Below, one piece after another: positions 22,256 through 34,513 of a stretch of 64,000 bases of DNA. Under the pieces are notes generated by a model. It was given only the letters and a program-made list of their open reading frames with translations, searched no databases and had not been told where the DNA came from. The translations under genes were made by a program, and so were the position numbers. The stretch's first letter is position 1, and each line of letters opens with the position of its first letter. Source of the stretch: Linanthus parryae (lineage: Eukaryota; Streptophyta; Magnoliopsida; Ericales; Polemoniaceae); contig JALGPY010000005.1 in the NCBI GenBank assembly GCA_023055425.1, positions 6,969,501 to 7,033,500 on the forward strand, in the 5' to 3' direction.

Positions 22256-25200
22256 TGAAACGACCCGGGATCTCGGTTCAGGGTTAACGCGACAATCGAC
22301 AACCAAAAGTAGATTATTAACTATTAAGATTACATTTCGGTTAAAGTACATAACAAAATTTCGATAATAAGTACAATTTAAAACATAACATTCGTGATCT
22401 ACTAAGTGATCTAATTTAAGCTATACTTCTTCGTCTCGTTCCAGCGTTCCCATCCCCCACTTTGATTGACGACCTGCGGTTTTAAAACCCCCACTTTGAT
22501 TGACGACCTGCGGTTTTAAAATGGCAAAAGCCGACGCAGTTTTGAAGAAATTGATCAGTAAAAACTGAGTAAGTACACACTACGACATGTAAAGCGACGA
22601 GTGGCACGGAAGCATGAGTTGAAACAAATCAAAAGATTTAAATAGTAAAACTATCATTTGGAGCAAATTGAAGTAACCGAGTAACAAAAACCTCTCAACT
22701 TAATAACATTGAGAAACCACGAGTAGTTGGTAAAATATCCAGAGTAAACAAGTCCATTTAAGAGGATTACTTAGTTCATGAATAGCCAAAGCATTTCAAA
22801 CATTTCAATTGATTAGGGCAATCCAGAGCCACAAACAACATTAATAAAGTAGTCAATTTTTAATTTCGACTTCAATCAACAGTTTAATTTAGCTGAGGCG
22901 TGTCAAGAGCCACCACCAGGATCGATGTAAACAGAGGGATCACGAAATAATCACTAAGGGTTCCTTCTAGGGTCTATCAAACCCTATTTCACCCGAGCGT
23001 TAAGGGAGTCCATTCGTCAACCCCGCTCACAACATTAGCTAAAAGGCCTTAAGTGTCGACAACCCTATACCGTAGTGACCCTTACAAGTATAAGTAGCAC
23101 TCTATAGCTCTATAAAACCCTTGGCCTCAATAACTTGGTACATTTTGGCTCATCGGGGACGGATTTTTGAACATTGACGTTCTATCCAATAATAAGAAGC
23201 ATTGCTTCAATGGTCTTAGCCATAAGAAAATGGAGGGTCGCTTGACGCCTCCCACTAATAACAGTACTCTGTACATCGTCCTAAGTCTATTAGAGGTATT
23301 TTATTTCTTCTCTTTCACATAACCAGAATCGGAATGTCAAAATTTCACAAGTAATTTCCTAGAGTTCTCAAATGAGATGAATAAAATAGTTTAACAACAT
23401 TCGAATGGAAAACATGCATTCTCATACTATTTCATGTTACAAACATACATTTGAAACATCAAGCACATACACAAATTTCGATATGAAAATGCCGTACATA
23501 TGTACTTACCTCTGGGCCATGAAAGGCGCAAAGCAACGCTAGCACTCTTACAACGCTCGTCTCCGAGTCTCACAGTAAGCAACACGAATACGTATGTGTA
23601 CTTTGAATGATCCTTAATAACGGCTGGATATACACAAGTATACAGTCTATTAGCATTTACCCTCTATATGAGGTTTTATGCAAAAATGCAATGGAATGCG
23701 GGTCATGCAAGCTAACTTGACCAAAATGCCCCTGATACTTCAAAACCGTTTAGTACAGTGTCTGAAACTTCCTAGATCCCAAATTATACTCATATTTGCC
23801 CGAAGACATGCGAGAATTAACTTCAAACTCTTCCATATGAACTTAGCAACGAAATCTACAACTTTCAATAAATTGCACTTAGGCCCCTGAAGTTTGCTTA
23901 ATTTGCAAAAAGACCCCAACTATTGATTTGGTCACTCCCGAGTCAAATACTTCCTTCTTAAGGCTTCAAATATCCTTCTAAGTCAGGTCGTCGGTCTCAA
24001 AACATTAAATTTATCTCAAATAGTTCAAGTGTGAAGTTTCAATTAAATGCACATAGGCCCCCGAAGTTTAGTAAAACTGCAAAAAGACCCCCACATTTGA
24101 CTTGGTCAACCCTAGCCCATAATTACATACAAGTACTCCAAACACGCATACAAGACATGCTGACAAACTCCAAGTTACTAAACTAACCTCAATTCAAAGT
24201 TTAAGTGAAATGACTATTTTGCCCCTCCTATACAGTTCAGTCAAACTAGGGTTTTCGGAAAGTCAAACTTGGTCAAACTTGATATGTAGACTCAGAATAT
24301 GAATACGAACAAGTTTCGTGAAGAACGCTAAGGCCAGAAACGTCATTCAAATGCTCAAAACTGAATATCAAAGATAGCGAAAAGTCGTTTCAAGTAGTCA
24401 ACTTTAAGACTGATTTCTGATCAATTGAGAAGGAGTTTTAAGAAACTGGAAATAGGGTTTTGAAGATGAAAGTGCAAGGGTTCCAGAATATATTTGAACT
24501 CCTAAAAACTCCAAGTATTCAAAGAAATATTGCTAGCCAAAGTTGGATGAAAATCACGATTCAATACTTAGAAAAATTCGATAGTGCTTCGCGAGTTCAA
24601 ACTAGCAACTTTAGGCTCGTTTTGTGAGAAATACGTTATAAATTTGAACATGACCCAGAGACGATGACTTGAAGTATTATATACCAGATACACATAGGAG
24701 AAAATAGATCTAAATTTCATTAAGTTTTGAAGAAGATACAAGGGTTAGAAAATGGGTGTTTCACCATAGCATCCTATACTTAAAAAAATTTTGAGCCCTC
24801 ACAGCCAAGAACACAGCGAGTACCACACTCACTGGCCATGTTCAAGCCCGATTTCAGGGGTGGTAGAGACCGAATTGGAAGAAGAAATTAACACCAAACT
24901 TGTAGCCAACATACCCAGGAGTACATAGGAAGAAACCGCACATTATTTGGTCAAGAATTGAGGGAGTTACAGGCCGACGAACAGGGCAGGTTTTCAAACC
25001 GTAAAACTCAACATGCACGAATTAAACTTGTCAAATTCGTTGTTACAGTCATGATTGGATGATCTAAACGTGTTCTAGACATGATTAAAAGCATGAACAA
25101 GCTTTTAATCGATCAAAACGAGCAAGAATTGAAGGCGTACCGAGCTTTGAGCTTCCCGGCGGCCATGGAGGAATCCGGCGAACAACCGCACGGTTTCCGG

Positions 25201-25408
25201 TGATTCAACGCCTTCGCAGGAGATTCTGGGTTCGCCTGAGTTGTCTTGGACGCCCAGAGACCTCAGAGCAACATCGTGGAGGGAAGAATTGGCCAGGAAC
25301 AGAGAGAACGCCGAAGTCCGGCGTCCAGCAGCGATTTCCGACGGGTTTGAAGCCCAGAATCCGGCGAGCGAAATCCGGCGAGTTACAGTTCGTATTTGGT
25401 ACTCCCGA

Positions 25409-26901
25409 TTTAACAGCCGTACATTTCAATAACCGTCATGTTTCGTGTTACGTGTCTTGCTATTATGTGTGCATTAGAACTTCATACTTGCATTGGGGAA
25501 TTAGTTTAAGCTTCGGGGACGAAGCTTTGTTTTAAGGGAGATGTGATGTAATACCCCGGATTTCTGTGGGTATTTTTAGGAATTTATTGAATATTTTGGA
25601 CCGGTAGTAGGAGTTATAAAAGTAGTTTTTGTTAATTTTATGTGTTATATATTATTTATACTTATATATATATATAATTATATGAAAAATAATATTTTGA
25701 ACTTTATTATTTTTATATATTGTTTTTAATAAAAGTTATAAAAGTTACGTAAGTTTTCAGTTACTAAAAGTTGCGGGGTATTATTATTATAAAATTAATT
25801 TTCTTTATTATATAGTTTTACGTATATAAATTAGATAGGAAACTTTTTTTTAGTTACTATATTATATTGATAATATAATAGTGAATTATTAGTTATAATA
25901 GTGACTGAGTATATTACGTGTCGTAGACGATTTTAATTACGTGCCAAATGTTATTGTTTTACGTAGTCGACCACCGCGTGACCCGTGCTCCGCACCACAC
26001 AGGATCATTTCACCTTCATCTTCAACCTCCCTTCACCGCACAGGAGACTTTTTTTTCTCCGGCGATTTCTTCGCCACCAACAACACCACCTCTCCGTTTC
26101 TTCCTCCAAACGCCGCCACATATGCCGAAAATTCGCCCAAGTTCACTCCTAGTATCACCCGAACATGAATTTAAGCGAAACTCGGATTGAATCTCGCCAA
26201 TTTTTCATCCCGAATCGAACCCAACAACTCCACCATCGGTGTCCACCTCCATCTCCAATTCTTCTCCGTCAAGCCTATATAAACCCTTGTGAAATCAGAC
26301 AAAACCCACATCTCAAATCTCTCTCGCTCACGCTCTCTCTCTCTGTCCGTTGATTTGCCGAAGCAAACTCAGCTCCGGCGAAGCCAAGCTCGACATCGCC
26401 GCTCCCCTCTTCGTTGCCGTCCGTCCCTTTTCCCGACGTCGCTCTGCCTCCGACGCAGCTGCAGCAGCCAAGCTCGCCGTCGCCACCATCGCCGCCGTCT
26501 TCGCCGCTGCTTTCTTCTTCCTTCGGTAACACCCCAAAAGCTCTGGTTTGAAATCTAAATTCAATTATTTGTGTTCCAATTCCATCATGTTCTCTTACAA
26601 AACATTTAGGCTAGTAGTGGTAACGTTGGTACAGTGGGTTGGGTGATTTTGAATTTAGAGTTTGGGGATGGGTAATTGGGGGTTCTTTGTATGTGAAGTC
26701 CCCATAGGTGTTTATAATTTGTTGTAATGTTGCAAGAATTATACTTTTGTGTAAGAGGGGATTATGTTGTAAATTACTGACGTTGTAGGGGGGGTTGTAT
26801 ATGATGAATCAAAAAGGGGATATTTGGTTATGGGTGGTGGTTGTCTAGATCAGAACTGGTCATATTATTAACAAGAGTAGTAGTAGTAGCAGCTGCTTTG
26901 G

Positions 26902-26981
<80 letters not shown>

Positions 26982-28635
26982 CTTATGTAAATATATGCTT
27001 TATTAAATATAACTGTTAAGTTTACTCTTTTCAAAAATGGTCATATCACTAAATTAAAATAGTACTTTTTTTTTTATTTTATGTATACAAATAAGTTTAT
27101 AAAGTCTCGTTGTAGTTATATTATTTTGTTTATAAATAAACACTAGCTTTTATAAGCTATATGTATATCACTATTTACAAATTATGTAGTTTTTATAAAA
27201 GAGTTTGTTAACTCATAATAGATTATCAAGTTTTCTAATTTCTATCAAAATAGTTCTCAAGCTAAATTATTTATTTATTTTTATTTTAAAAATAATAATG
27301 AAGTTAGTTAAGTTCTCTACTTTATATGGGGATCGTGTATAAGTCGTATGTAGCTTCTTTAGACAAATGATATTCCTATAATACTTGTTTAGGGGTAAAT
27401 ATTTTTTTCTAACTTTAATTCTTTTATTAAATTTAACGTTGTGAGCTCTTAACTAGTAAAAATTATATTCGTTTTGGGAGGTTGGATAAGAGGGAAGTAT
27501 ATACAATTGCATATAGGATTCGTATGTACTTTGGCGTGATAGTAGTGTGTTAATTAGGAAATATTTGTTGTTGTAGACGCCGACTTCGTAGACGGCGAAT
27601 TTGTGGAGCATCCGTATTACTAGGATTTCGTTTGCTTTCGTGTGACAAGCTCCCTTCAATTTCCAGGTAAGTTCAGGCGTGCAACACCTTTAACTTTCAA
27701 AATGTGGTTTTCGCGTGCGTTATTTCTTAAATGGTCAACTGCTATATCTTTCAACACTCAAAAGTATTTTACTGCTGGATTAAATGTGAATTGTGATTTG
27801 GAGAATGTGTTTTACTCAGCCTTTTGAATCAAATGTTACTCTTGTGAAATTGTGAAAGAATAATGAACGATAAATGAATTGGGGCAATGTACAGAGGATG
27901 TGCGTGGAGGCTACGGCCGGGAACACACGTGAGTGATTCCCCTCGGGTGCTAATCCACACGAGATTACATACCCGGCCCCCGTGATTGACATATACTGCT
28001 ATGATACGGTCGCGGGGTTTTATAAAGGCGTGAAAGCTATTGAGTACTACTTATGCCTGTGTAGGTCACTACGGTATAGGGGTGTCGACACGTAAGGTCT
28101 CATAGTTGTTTAGGGAGAACTGGGATGGACTGTGATATCCCAGAAGATACCCTATTTATTATTTATTGCATCGTGACCTCTCTGTGGGCATTCGTTACCC
28201 GCTGGGCTATAACATGCCTCAGCTAAACAAATGATTAATATGTGGAATCAGCTACTGGTTACAATTCATCTGGGTTATTCAAATATCTCTTGTTTATATT
28301 TCCTGTTAGCCAAAACTCTTGCTTTACATGTTGTGGTTTGAGCTTACTCAGTTTTTACTGATAAACGTTTTCTGCGGTCGGCTTTCGCTATTTTAAAACC
28401 CGCAGGTCGAGAATAAGGTGGGGGAACGCGCACACATCAGCTGGAGACTAGGAATCGTTGCTAGGATATTTCTCATTTATCTAGGAAGCATTTTATTCAC
28501 AATTTAGATTTGAACAATTATCGTTATTTATTTCAAACATTTGTTGGGGGACTTCTCCGGTTTTTATTAAGTAAATGCGCTTTTGGATTATCGTTTGGTT
28601 GTGCTAGCAAGGAACCGGGGTTCCGGGGTGTTTCA
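25409..28635 (+). mobile_element. Nested truncated LTR element, + strand, with 3.1-kb LTR
   Basis: An LTR of about 3089 bases (25547-28635) starts TGTAATACCCCGG and ends CCGGGGTGTTTCA. Just upstream is a short piece of interior with ttcggggacgaagc and ttaagggagatgtga, the usual 3' end and polypurine tract of Tekay-like chromoviruses. The rest of the element and the left LTR are missing. CCCGA occurs on both sides (25404-25408, 28636-28640), consistent with a five-base target duplication. A TATA motif (cctatataaacc) lies near 26276, with a CT-rich leader after it. Confidence 0.6.
26907..26978. repeat. (TTA)n microsatellite in nested LTR
   Basis: About 24 uninterrupted TTA units inside the LTR, following a short TAG/CAG tract. 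Confidence 0.9.
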
Positions 28636-29279
28636 CCCGAGCTCGCCTGGAGGTGAGGATCAACAATATGTTGGTTATTTACACCAATTCACGACATGCA
28701 CGAAGAATTTGGCTAATTACCGCGCTAGGGTTCTTACCTTCTATCTTCGATTTCTTCCTCCCTACTTAACGAAATTCTGAATTGGTTTGTGCGTTTTGAT
28801 CACCAAACAGAGGAGAATCTTGGGTAGAATCAGTTTTGAAGGAAGTTGCACGGTGGTGGTGGTTCATGGGTGTAAGTGATGAAGGTGAAGATGATGAAGG
28901 AGATGAAAATCAAAGAAATTGATGAAGATGCCATTGTCCTCAGCAACTGATAGAGGAGAGAGAGGGGATGATGAAATCTCACTAATGAGGTGTCAAAACT
29001 CCATTGACAAGTGTCTCACATGCAAAGGGGTCAAAGTGTAGTTTTCTAAAATTTTGGGTACAACTAGAATTAGAGCTTCTACTTACTTTTAAATAATTGC
29101 ACAACCACCCCGAACATCTCTAGTGCTTCAAAATCATTCTAACAACGTCCGAATATTGCTAACACTCCAGAAATTCAAACTTTAAAGCCGTGACAAACTA
29201 ATTACAAATTAGCCCCCAAAGTCTTGATATTGCACTAAGAATTCTCTCGGGAATTAGGGGTGTTACAACTTACAACGAG

Positions 29280-29729
29280 TGCCACAAATTGTCATGCCAA
29301 ATGCGCCTCGTATGCCTCAGATGCGCCAGATGCTCGCTAGAAACAGATCGCGCCAGATGCGAGCTCAATGCGTGTCATGGTACACGCCCCAAAACCAGAT
29401 GCACGCCAGAACAAAAATCATGCATACAAGGCGCCAGAACCAGAACCAGATGTGCGTGCTAGAAATCTCACGCGCTAGGGGCTCCATGTCGTTGCTCCAA
29501 CTCCAACGAGTTATTGTAACGCATGAGCCTGAACCAGATTCAATTCACACGTCAGATGCTCCACGCCGGGATCGGAGTACGTTTTATAGATCACTCCGAC
29601 AACGATCGGAGCGGTCAACATAAACCCTAACGTCATTAGTAGCGTCACTTGAAATCGATTCGAAATAACATTAACCAAGTAAAGCACTTAAACCAAGACA
29701 GATTAAGAATAATCAGAGAGAAAGTGATC
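29280..29729 (-). mobile_element. Retroelement interior remnant, right part, unit 2
   Basis: Resumption of the remnant cut at 22255. It matches 5194-5634 of unit 1 with scattered substitutions. No gene is called. Confidence 0.5.
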
Positions 29730-29816
29730 GATGAATTGTACAGCCGTCAGCTTGCAGTGTATGGACGCGAAACCATGCGCATACTTTTTGCCTCTAACAT
29801 ACTTGTTTCAGGGCTT
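29730..29816 (+). pseudogene. Ubiquitin-activating enzyme E1 fragment, unit 2 (shorter)
   Basis: Only the first exon piece remains: [20 protein letters not shown] and part of the LVSG segment. It keeps the conserved Arg in YGRETM where unit 1 has Pro. The sequence then jumps to ccgctctgtgatcc, so the intron and second exon seen in unit 1 were deleted here. Confidence 0.8.
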
Positions 29817-29896
29817 ACCGCTCTGTGATCCAGCTGACCTAGCTAGCACCGTTAAGACTTTGTAACGAAAGATGTGCAGGTTTGTGATGAGGAGTG

Positions 29897-31774
29897 TGAT
29901 ACGGTATTTATTTATTTAAGTGTTTATTTATTTATCAATATTTAGGTTATTTAATAATATGGGCTTGGCCCGTTATGTCTAGGGTTAGGGTAGGTTAGGG
30001 TCAGTTTATCTATTTAAGCAATTGTAGTCCCCCATCATTATTCAGTCAATAAAGAATATTTCTCTCAACCCTAGTCTTCCTACTCTGTCTTTTATCTCTC
30101 TCTCCCTTTACTTTATCGTTTTATTTATTTATCGATACGCTTTGCGTATCATTGGTGCTTTCATTGAGAGTGTCGGTCGGACTTTTTGTTCGCGGCGCTC
30201 GCCCACGGACTCCATGGATCTCCCGTTCGCGATTGTCGATCTCAGTCGCAAAGGGGTCCAACTAGTGCTCTTCGATGAAATTGACGAGCTCTACCAGCAA
30301 GGTGAAACAATCAACTGTCTCACCTTGGCAGAATTGGAATACTTCCAAGCAAGAGGGTATCTTACCCAGTCAGATCTGGAATGCCTCAAAGCAAGTCGCA
30401 AAGAATTTTGATTGATTTCGACGGATGAATTTTGTCGCCTCCAACACATAATTAGAGACGGCGAACTGCCGCCGCCATCGGAAGAGGAACAGCAGCTTCA
30501 GCGAGAGCACGAAACCTATGAGGTAGCGGCGCCGCCGCCGCCGCCGCCACACGAGCAGCAGACAAATCCGGCGCCACAGACCGGGCAGCAGCCGCCTGTG
30601 CGAACCCAGGCGCCGCCGCCGAACCAGCAGTAACCAATCTTACTGCCGGTGGAAGCCCCGCCCCTTCAGCCACTGTGCAGCACCGCCGCACCCATCGCAG
30701 GCAATGACGGGAACGAGAAGCTCCGATCGAAGCCCCAACCTGCGGAGAACAACCAGCCGGAGGAATCGCCCCTTCCGTCGGTTCAACCACCGGCCAAGCC
30801 TCCAGACATCCCTCCGAACCCCTCTCCGTCGCAATCACCGGCGAAGACCCCCGAACCGAAGCCACCGCCCGATCCTCCACCAATTCCGCCACTCAAGCCA
30901 ACCCACAACCCACTGTCTTCAACCCAACCACCAGCACACCCCAACGACCCTCCAATCGACCTCCATCCGGAACCACCATGGCCGCCAGACGAATCGGGTC
31001 TCCATCCGAAACCGCCTCCAGATCCCTCCCGTCTCCGGCCGACCAAACCCCCGTCTCGCCTTCCAATTCCGGCGCCACAGCAAGACGAATCACCACCGCC
31101 CCTCTTCCTACTTGATCTGCCGCAGCTGCTACCACCAACCCGTAAGGGAGTTTCTCAGCAGAGTGAAAATGAGGCTACAAATGGGCCACATTAACCCACT
31201 TCACCAATTGGGTTTAATTTCTTTTTTGGACCTGATTATCTTAGGCCGAAAATATATGGGCATTGTCATGCTGCTTTGGACCACACAGATGTGGGCCAGC
31301 CCATTTATATAAATTCAGTCTTTTTATTTGGATTTGGACTCCAAATTGGGTTGCTCCAGTTAGCTCGACGACAATTTGACCCGGGCAAGATTAGTGGTAA
31401 GTTGAGACTACGAAGTGGCGTTTTGAAGACCGTTCGACGTCAATTCGATCCGGGCAAGAATAGAAGCTATTTTTCAACGTCCGCCTTGAGGGCAAGGCGA
31501 TTTTCAAGCGTGGGGGAGTTGATACGGTATTTATTTATTTAGGTGTTTATTTATTTATCAATATTTAGGTTATTTAATAATATGGGCTTGGCCCGTTATG
31601 TCTAGGGTTAGGGTAGGTTAGGGTCAGTTTATCTATTTAAGCAATTGTAGTCCCCCATCATTATTCAGTCAATAAAGAATATTTCTCTCAACCCTAGTCT
31701 TCCTACTCTGTCTTTTATCTCTCTCTCCCTTTACTTTATCGTTTTATTTATCTATCGATACGCTTTGCGTATCA
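29897..31774 (+). mobile_element. Non-autonomous Ty3/gypsy-like LTR element, unit 2
   Basis: 255-base LTRs at 29897-30151 and 31520-31774 (TGATACGG...GCGTATCA) with a perfect five-base target duplication GAGTG (29892-29896, 31775-31779). Same position relative to the E1 fragment as in unit 1, so it was inserted before the 17-kb duplication. The interior encodes the short MDLPFAIV... ORF and a proline-rich region; no pol domain is present. Confidence 0.9.
30649..31194 (+). CDS. Proline-rich ORF inside the gypsy-like element, unit 2
   Basis: An open stretch of about 180 codons, dominated by Pro with Ser, Thr and Gln (PPDPPPIPPL and similar) and ending SENEATNGPH. The stated start is not an ATG in the sequence, so translation would depend on an upstream start; the same frame is closed by a TAA just before it (in CAGCAGTAA near 30632) that unit 1 does not have. 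It resembles no domain I can name. Low complexity and high GC could keep it open by chance. Confidence 0.35.
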   Translation: MEAPPLQPLCSTAAPIAGNDGNEKLRSKPQPAENNQPEESPLPSVQPPAKPPDIPPNPSPSQSPAKTPEPKPPPDPPPIPPLKPTHNPLSSTQPPAHPNDPPIDLHPEPPWPPDESGLHPKPPPDPSRLRPTKPPSRLPIPAPQQDESPPPLFLLDLPQLLPPTRKGVSQQSENEATNGPH

Positions 31775-33326
31775 GAGTGTCTAATTATCTCTGTGAACGA
31801 ATGTAGCTAGCAAAAGCAGAAATTTTTCTTCATGAACTTTCAAAATTCCAAATGTGGGTTGATTTGACTGACTCAAGGTTGTTCTGTTCTTTAGGAGTAA
31901 CAAATGGAATACTAATAGACTACAAGAAGACATGTTGATAATACTGCGGATACAACACTTGGGATGATGGACCATCAAGCAGCAGCAGCAGCAGCATTCT
32001 ATGTAGTTGTTGTTGAGGTTAGTATTATATTTTGACTATTTGTACCCTCTAACATCCTCATATGTACAACTTTATCAAAATGCAGTCTTTTAATTTGCAG
32101 TATATCCAATTACTACGACAAATATTTTTAACATGAAAACTTAAATTAGCCTATCAACTGGTTAATTGTCCTAAAAATGTGATTATACACTCCTTTGAGG
32201 CTTATTTTAGATCAATAGATTACATGCGTCAAAAGATACATTCGGTTGAGGATTCTAGTACAAGGATCTAGGGCCAGGACGTAGACTGCTGGTTGGCTTT
32301 TGTTAAAATCCTACAGTTGTACTATACCTACCTAAACTAGTTAATTTTTTATCCGTTTTTGTGTTAAATATGATGTAGCTTAAGCTATGAGGAGAGAAAT
32401 TTACTACATCTGGCAAGCTAAAAAGCAGAACCAGATTAGCAAGTGTCTAGCCAGCTACAGAGTAGTAGGGTTTTAAAAACTGCCGATACCATTACCTTGC
32501 GCTGCGGGTGAAATTTGGGCAGCCTCAAACCGAACAACTCGATCCCATCTCAAATTCAAATCGGGTCTGGACACATATTATTGGTAAATTGGACGGACTT
32601 GGACAAGAAACTCCAGCCCAATTTTGAATTAGGTCGGGCTCCGGCATAAACGTTTAAAGTTTGGCTAGCCCAAATTGCCCCAATTACTTTTTTTGTTTGT
32701 TGATAAACTGGATATGTTAGCAAAAACTAAAGAAGAACATCCAAAAGGGGGAGGACAAGACCCTACAATCATCCAAAAACCACATCTCCCCACAAAGATA
32801 AATTGTTTATAGAAAAAGCAGAAATAACTCGAAATTAGACAAAGGAGAAGCTCTAGCAGCAGTCTTGGCCATAAGATCAACAGCTCTGTTGGCACTTCTA
32901 TTCTCCTGCTTGAGCTGGAACCCTGAAATTCACTGCATAATTCCCTACATTTAGCAATATCTGCACCCAATCAGCTCCACTATTTCTGCTTGATATTTTA
33001 TCTCTTGCATAGCCTGAAACAAACAGAGGAAGGGAGGAAGAATTCTGAGAAGAATGTGACACAAAGGTATATTCGGTGTGTATTTTTTTTTTTTTTTTTT
33101 TTGGAATTTATTTCTGGCGACGTCCAATAGTGACGTGAGTATAATGCCTCATGGTTCCAAGCAATGGCCCAAATGGGTCCGTGTGTGTTGTGAACAATAA
33201 GAAAACTTGCCGACCTTACAATGTATTGTGTGGAAGAAAGGACGATATCCTTAGAAATCCAGGACATAGAAAAACATGCAGAAATAGTAATTCTAGATAG
33301 CCTTCCAAGCAAGAGCAATACCTTAA
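31775..33326. other. Intergenic with minus-strand LINE remnant, unit 2
   Basis: 31775-31970 is present here but deleted in unit 1 directly beside the gypsy-like element. 31971-32690 is unassigned AT-rich sequence. At 32690-33000 the minus strand carries an unbroken copy of the LINE 3' end whose frame reads FQLKQENRSANRAVDLMAK, an RNase H C-terminus. A poly(T) run lies at 33086-33102. Confidence 0.55.
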
Positions 33327-33788
33327 GGCCTCGTTTGGGCAAGGTATAAGGAGGGAGATAAGGATAAAATTGTACCTCCTGCTCCTTGTCCCGTGTTTGG
33401 GTGCAGGATAAGGAGCAAGTGCAAAACTGATTTCTATCTCCCATAGGTACATAACTCAATTTTTTTTTGTCTAGGTGGTATAAGGCATGATAGGGTGGGG
33501 GTAATAAAGAGGGTGTTCTGTAAAAGACAACATTGCCCCCATATGTTTTGTGTGTGTATATATAGGTACATATACAATGTGATCATACACTTGTCCTACC
33601 TCTTATCCTGCACAACTCAAACATGTTCTTACATATCCCTCAACTTATCATATCTCATATCCTGCTCTAACCAATCACTCGAAACTAAAAATTAATTATC
33701 CTGCCTTATCCCAGTAGAATCATATCCTACCTCAAATCCCAGTACAACTCTTATCCCCATGATTTTTATCCCTTACCCAAACCAGGCC
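33327..33788. mobile_element. PIF/Harbinger-type MITE, unit 2
   Basis: 462-base counterpart of the MITE at 15959, with the same GGCCTCGTTTGGGCAAGG / CCCAAACCAGGCC ends and TAA duplication. Small internal indels separate the two copies. Confidence 0.85.
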
Positions 33789-34513
33789 TAATGCTTTTGC
33801 AGATACTAAATCTTATGAGGGATAATAAGGTGAATGTGTAACTGCAAATAGAGCTTATGATTATTTGACTATGCACTATGTTAGCCGGACTCTCATTCTT
33901 GGTCCCACACCCATGTCAAGACGGCACTTCGTGGATAAGGGTGTAGGCATGACAATGTGCTAAATTATGGTCAAAGAGCAAGTTTGTGCTTTGGTTTCCA
34001 CCTCCCCCTTGCCTCATTGTTCGTGTCATCGTCTTCACCTTATTCAAGGTAATACATGCTGTCGTTTTCGTCTAAATCATTGTTCACAATCTAAAACGTG
34101 CCGTCCCTTTTCCTTACTCTTGTTCCTTGATGAGCTGCGGACACTCAAGTCTCGTTTTGGGATCAAAATATTCATGAGATTATTGTTTAGTAACTTTAAT
34201 TCATGAGACACTATTGGATACTTGGATGTTAATATATTTTGAAAATAGTTGTTTAGTTTTTATTTCTAAAATTGTATACAGGGATGACGATGGAGAAACA
34301 TGAAATGTTTTAAGTAAAAAATCTGATTTACCCATGATAGCTACGTTGTCAAAGAAACAAATACTTGATCAACTCGAGTTCGAGTCGCCCACTCCCATTG
34401 CTTTCTTTAATTAACTTAGATATACACGTGTAAAGAAAAACGTGCTCTATAAAGGCATTAGGGTTCTTCAATTTAGAATCGTCAGTGCCCCCTTACTCAT
34501 ATGTGACTTGAGA

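Larger units (their letters stand above)
22256..29274 (-). mobile_element. Long solo LTR (minus strand) split by a nested insertion
   Basis: This 7.0-kb insertion is private to unit 2; unit 1 has the empty site at 5189-5193. It begins TGAAACGACCCGGG and ends TTACA, with a 5-base duplication ACGAG (22251-22255, 29275-29279). Read on the minus strand, the outer parts (29274-28641, then 25408-22256) form one LTR-like sequence of about 3.8 kb that starts near TGTAACACCCC and ends GGGTCGTTTCA. Its end half matches, in inverse orientation, the end half of the nested LTR (shared landmarks include the CCGCAGGTCG and GTCGACA segments). No reverse transcriptase is visible. A solo LTR from recombination is the simplest reading; an unusual foldback element is the alternative. 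Confidence 0.6.
17036..34412. repeat. Segmental duplication unit 2
   Basis: Second tandem unit, in the same order and orientation as unit 1. Units 1 and 2 share the Copia LTR, E1 fragment, gypsy-like element, retroposon and MITE, and share changes in the RNase H ORF (for example SEAADVLVKM against NEAADGLVKL in unit 3), so they are closest relatives. Private features are the 22256-29274 insertion and a deletion inside the E1 fragment. Confidence 0.9.

Noticed and set aside
26165..26564. Overlapping Ser/Arg/Ala-rich ORFs on both strands around 26.3 kb
   Set aside because: They lie in the CT-rich leader of the nested LTR, right after its TATA box; composition explains the open frames.
22256..29274. 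One LTR element with the two inverse LTR-like halves as its own LTRs
   Set aside because: LTRs of one element are direct repeats; these are inverse and have different start sequences, so a nested pair fits better.
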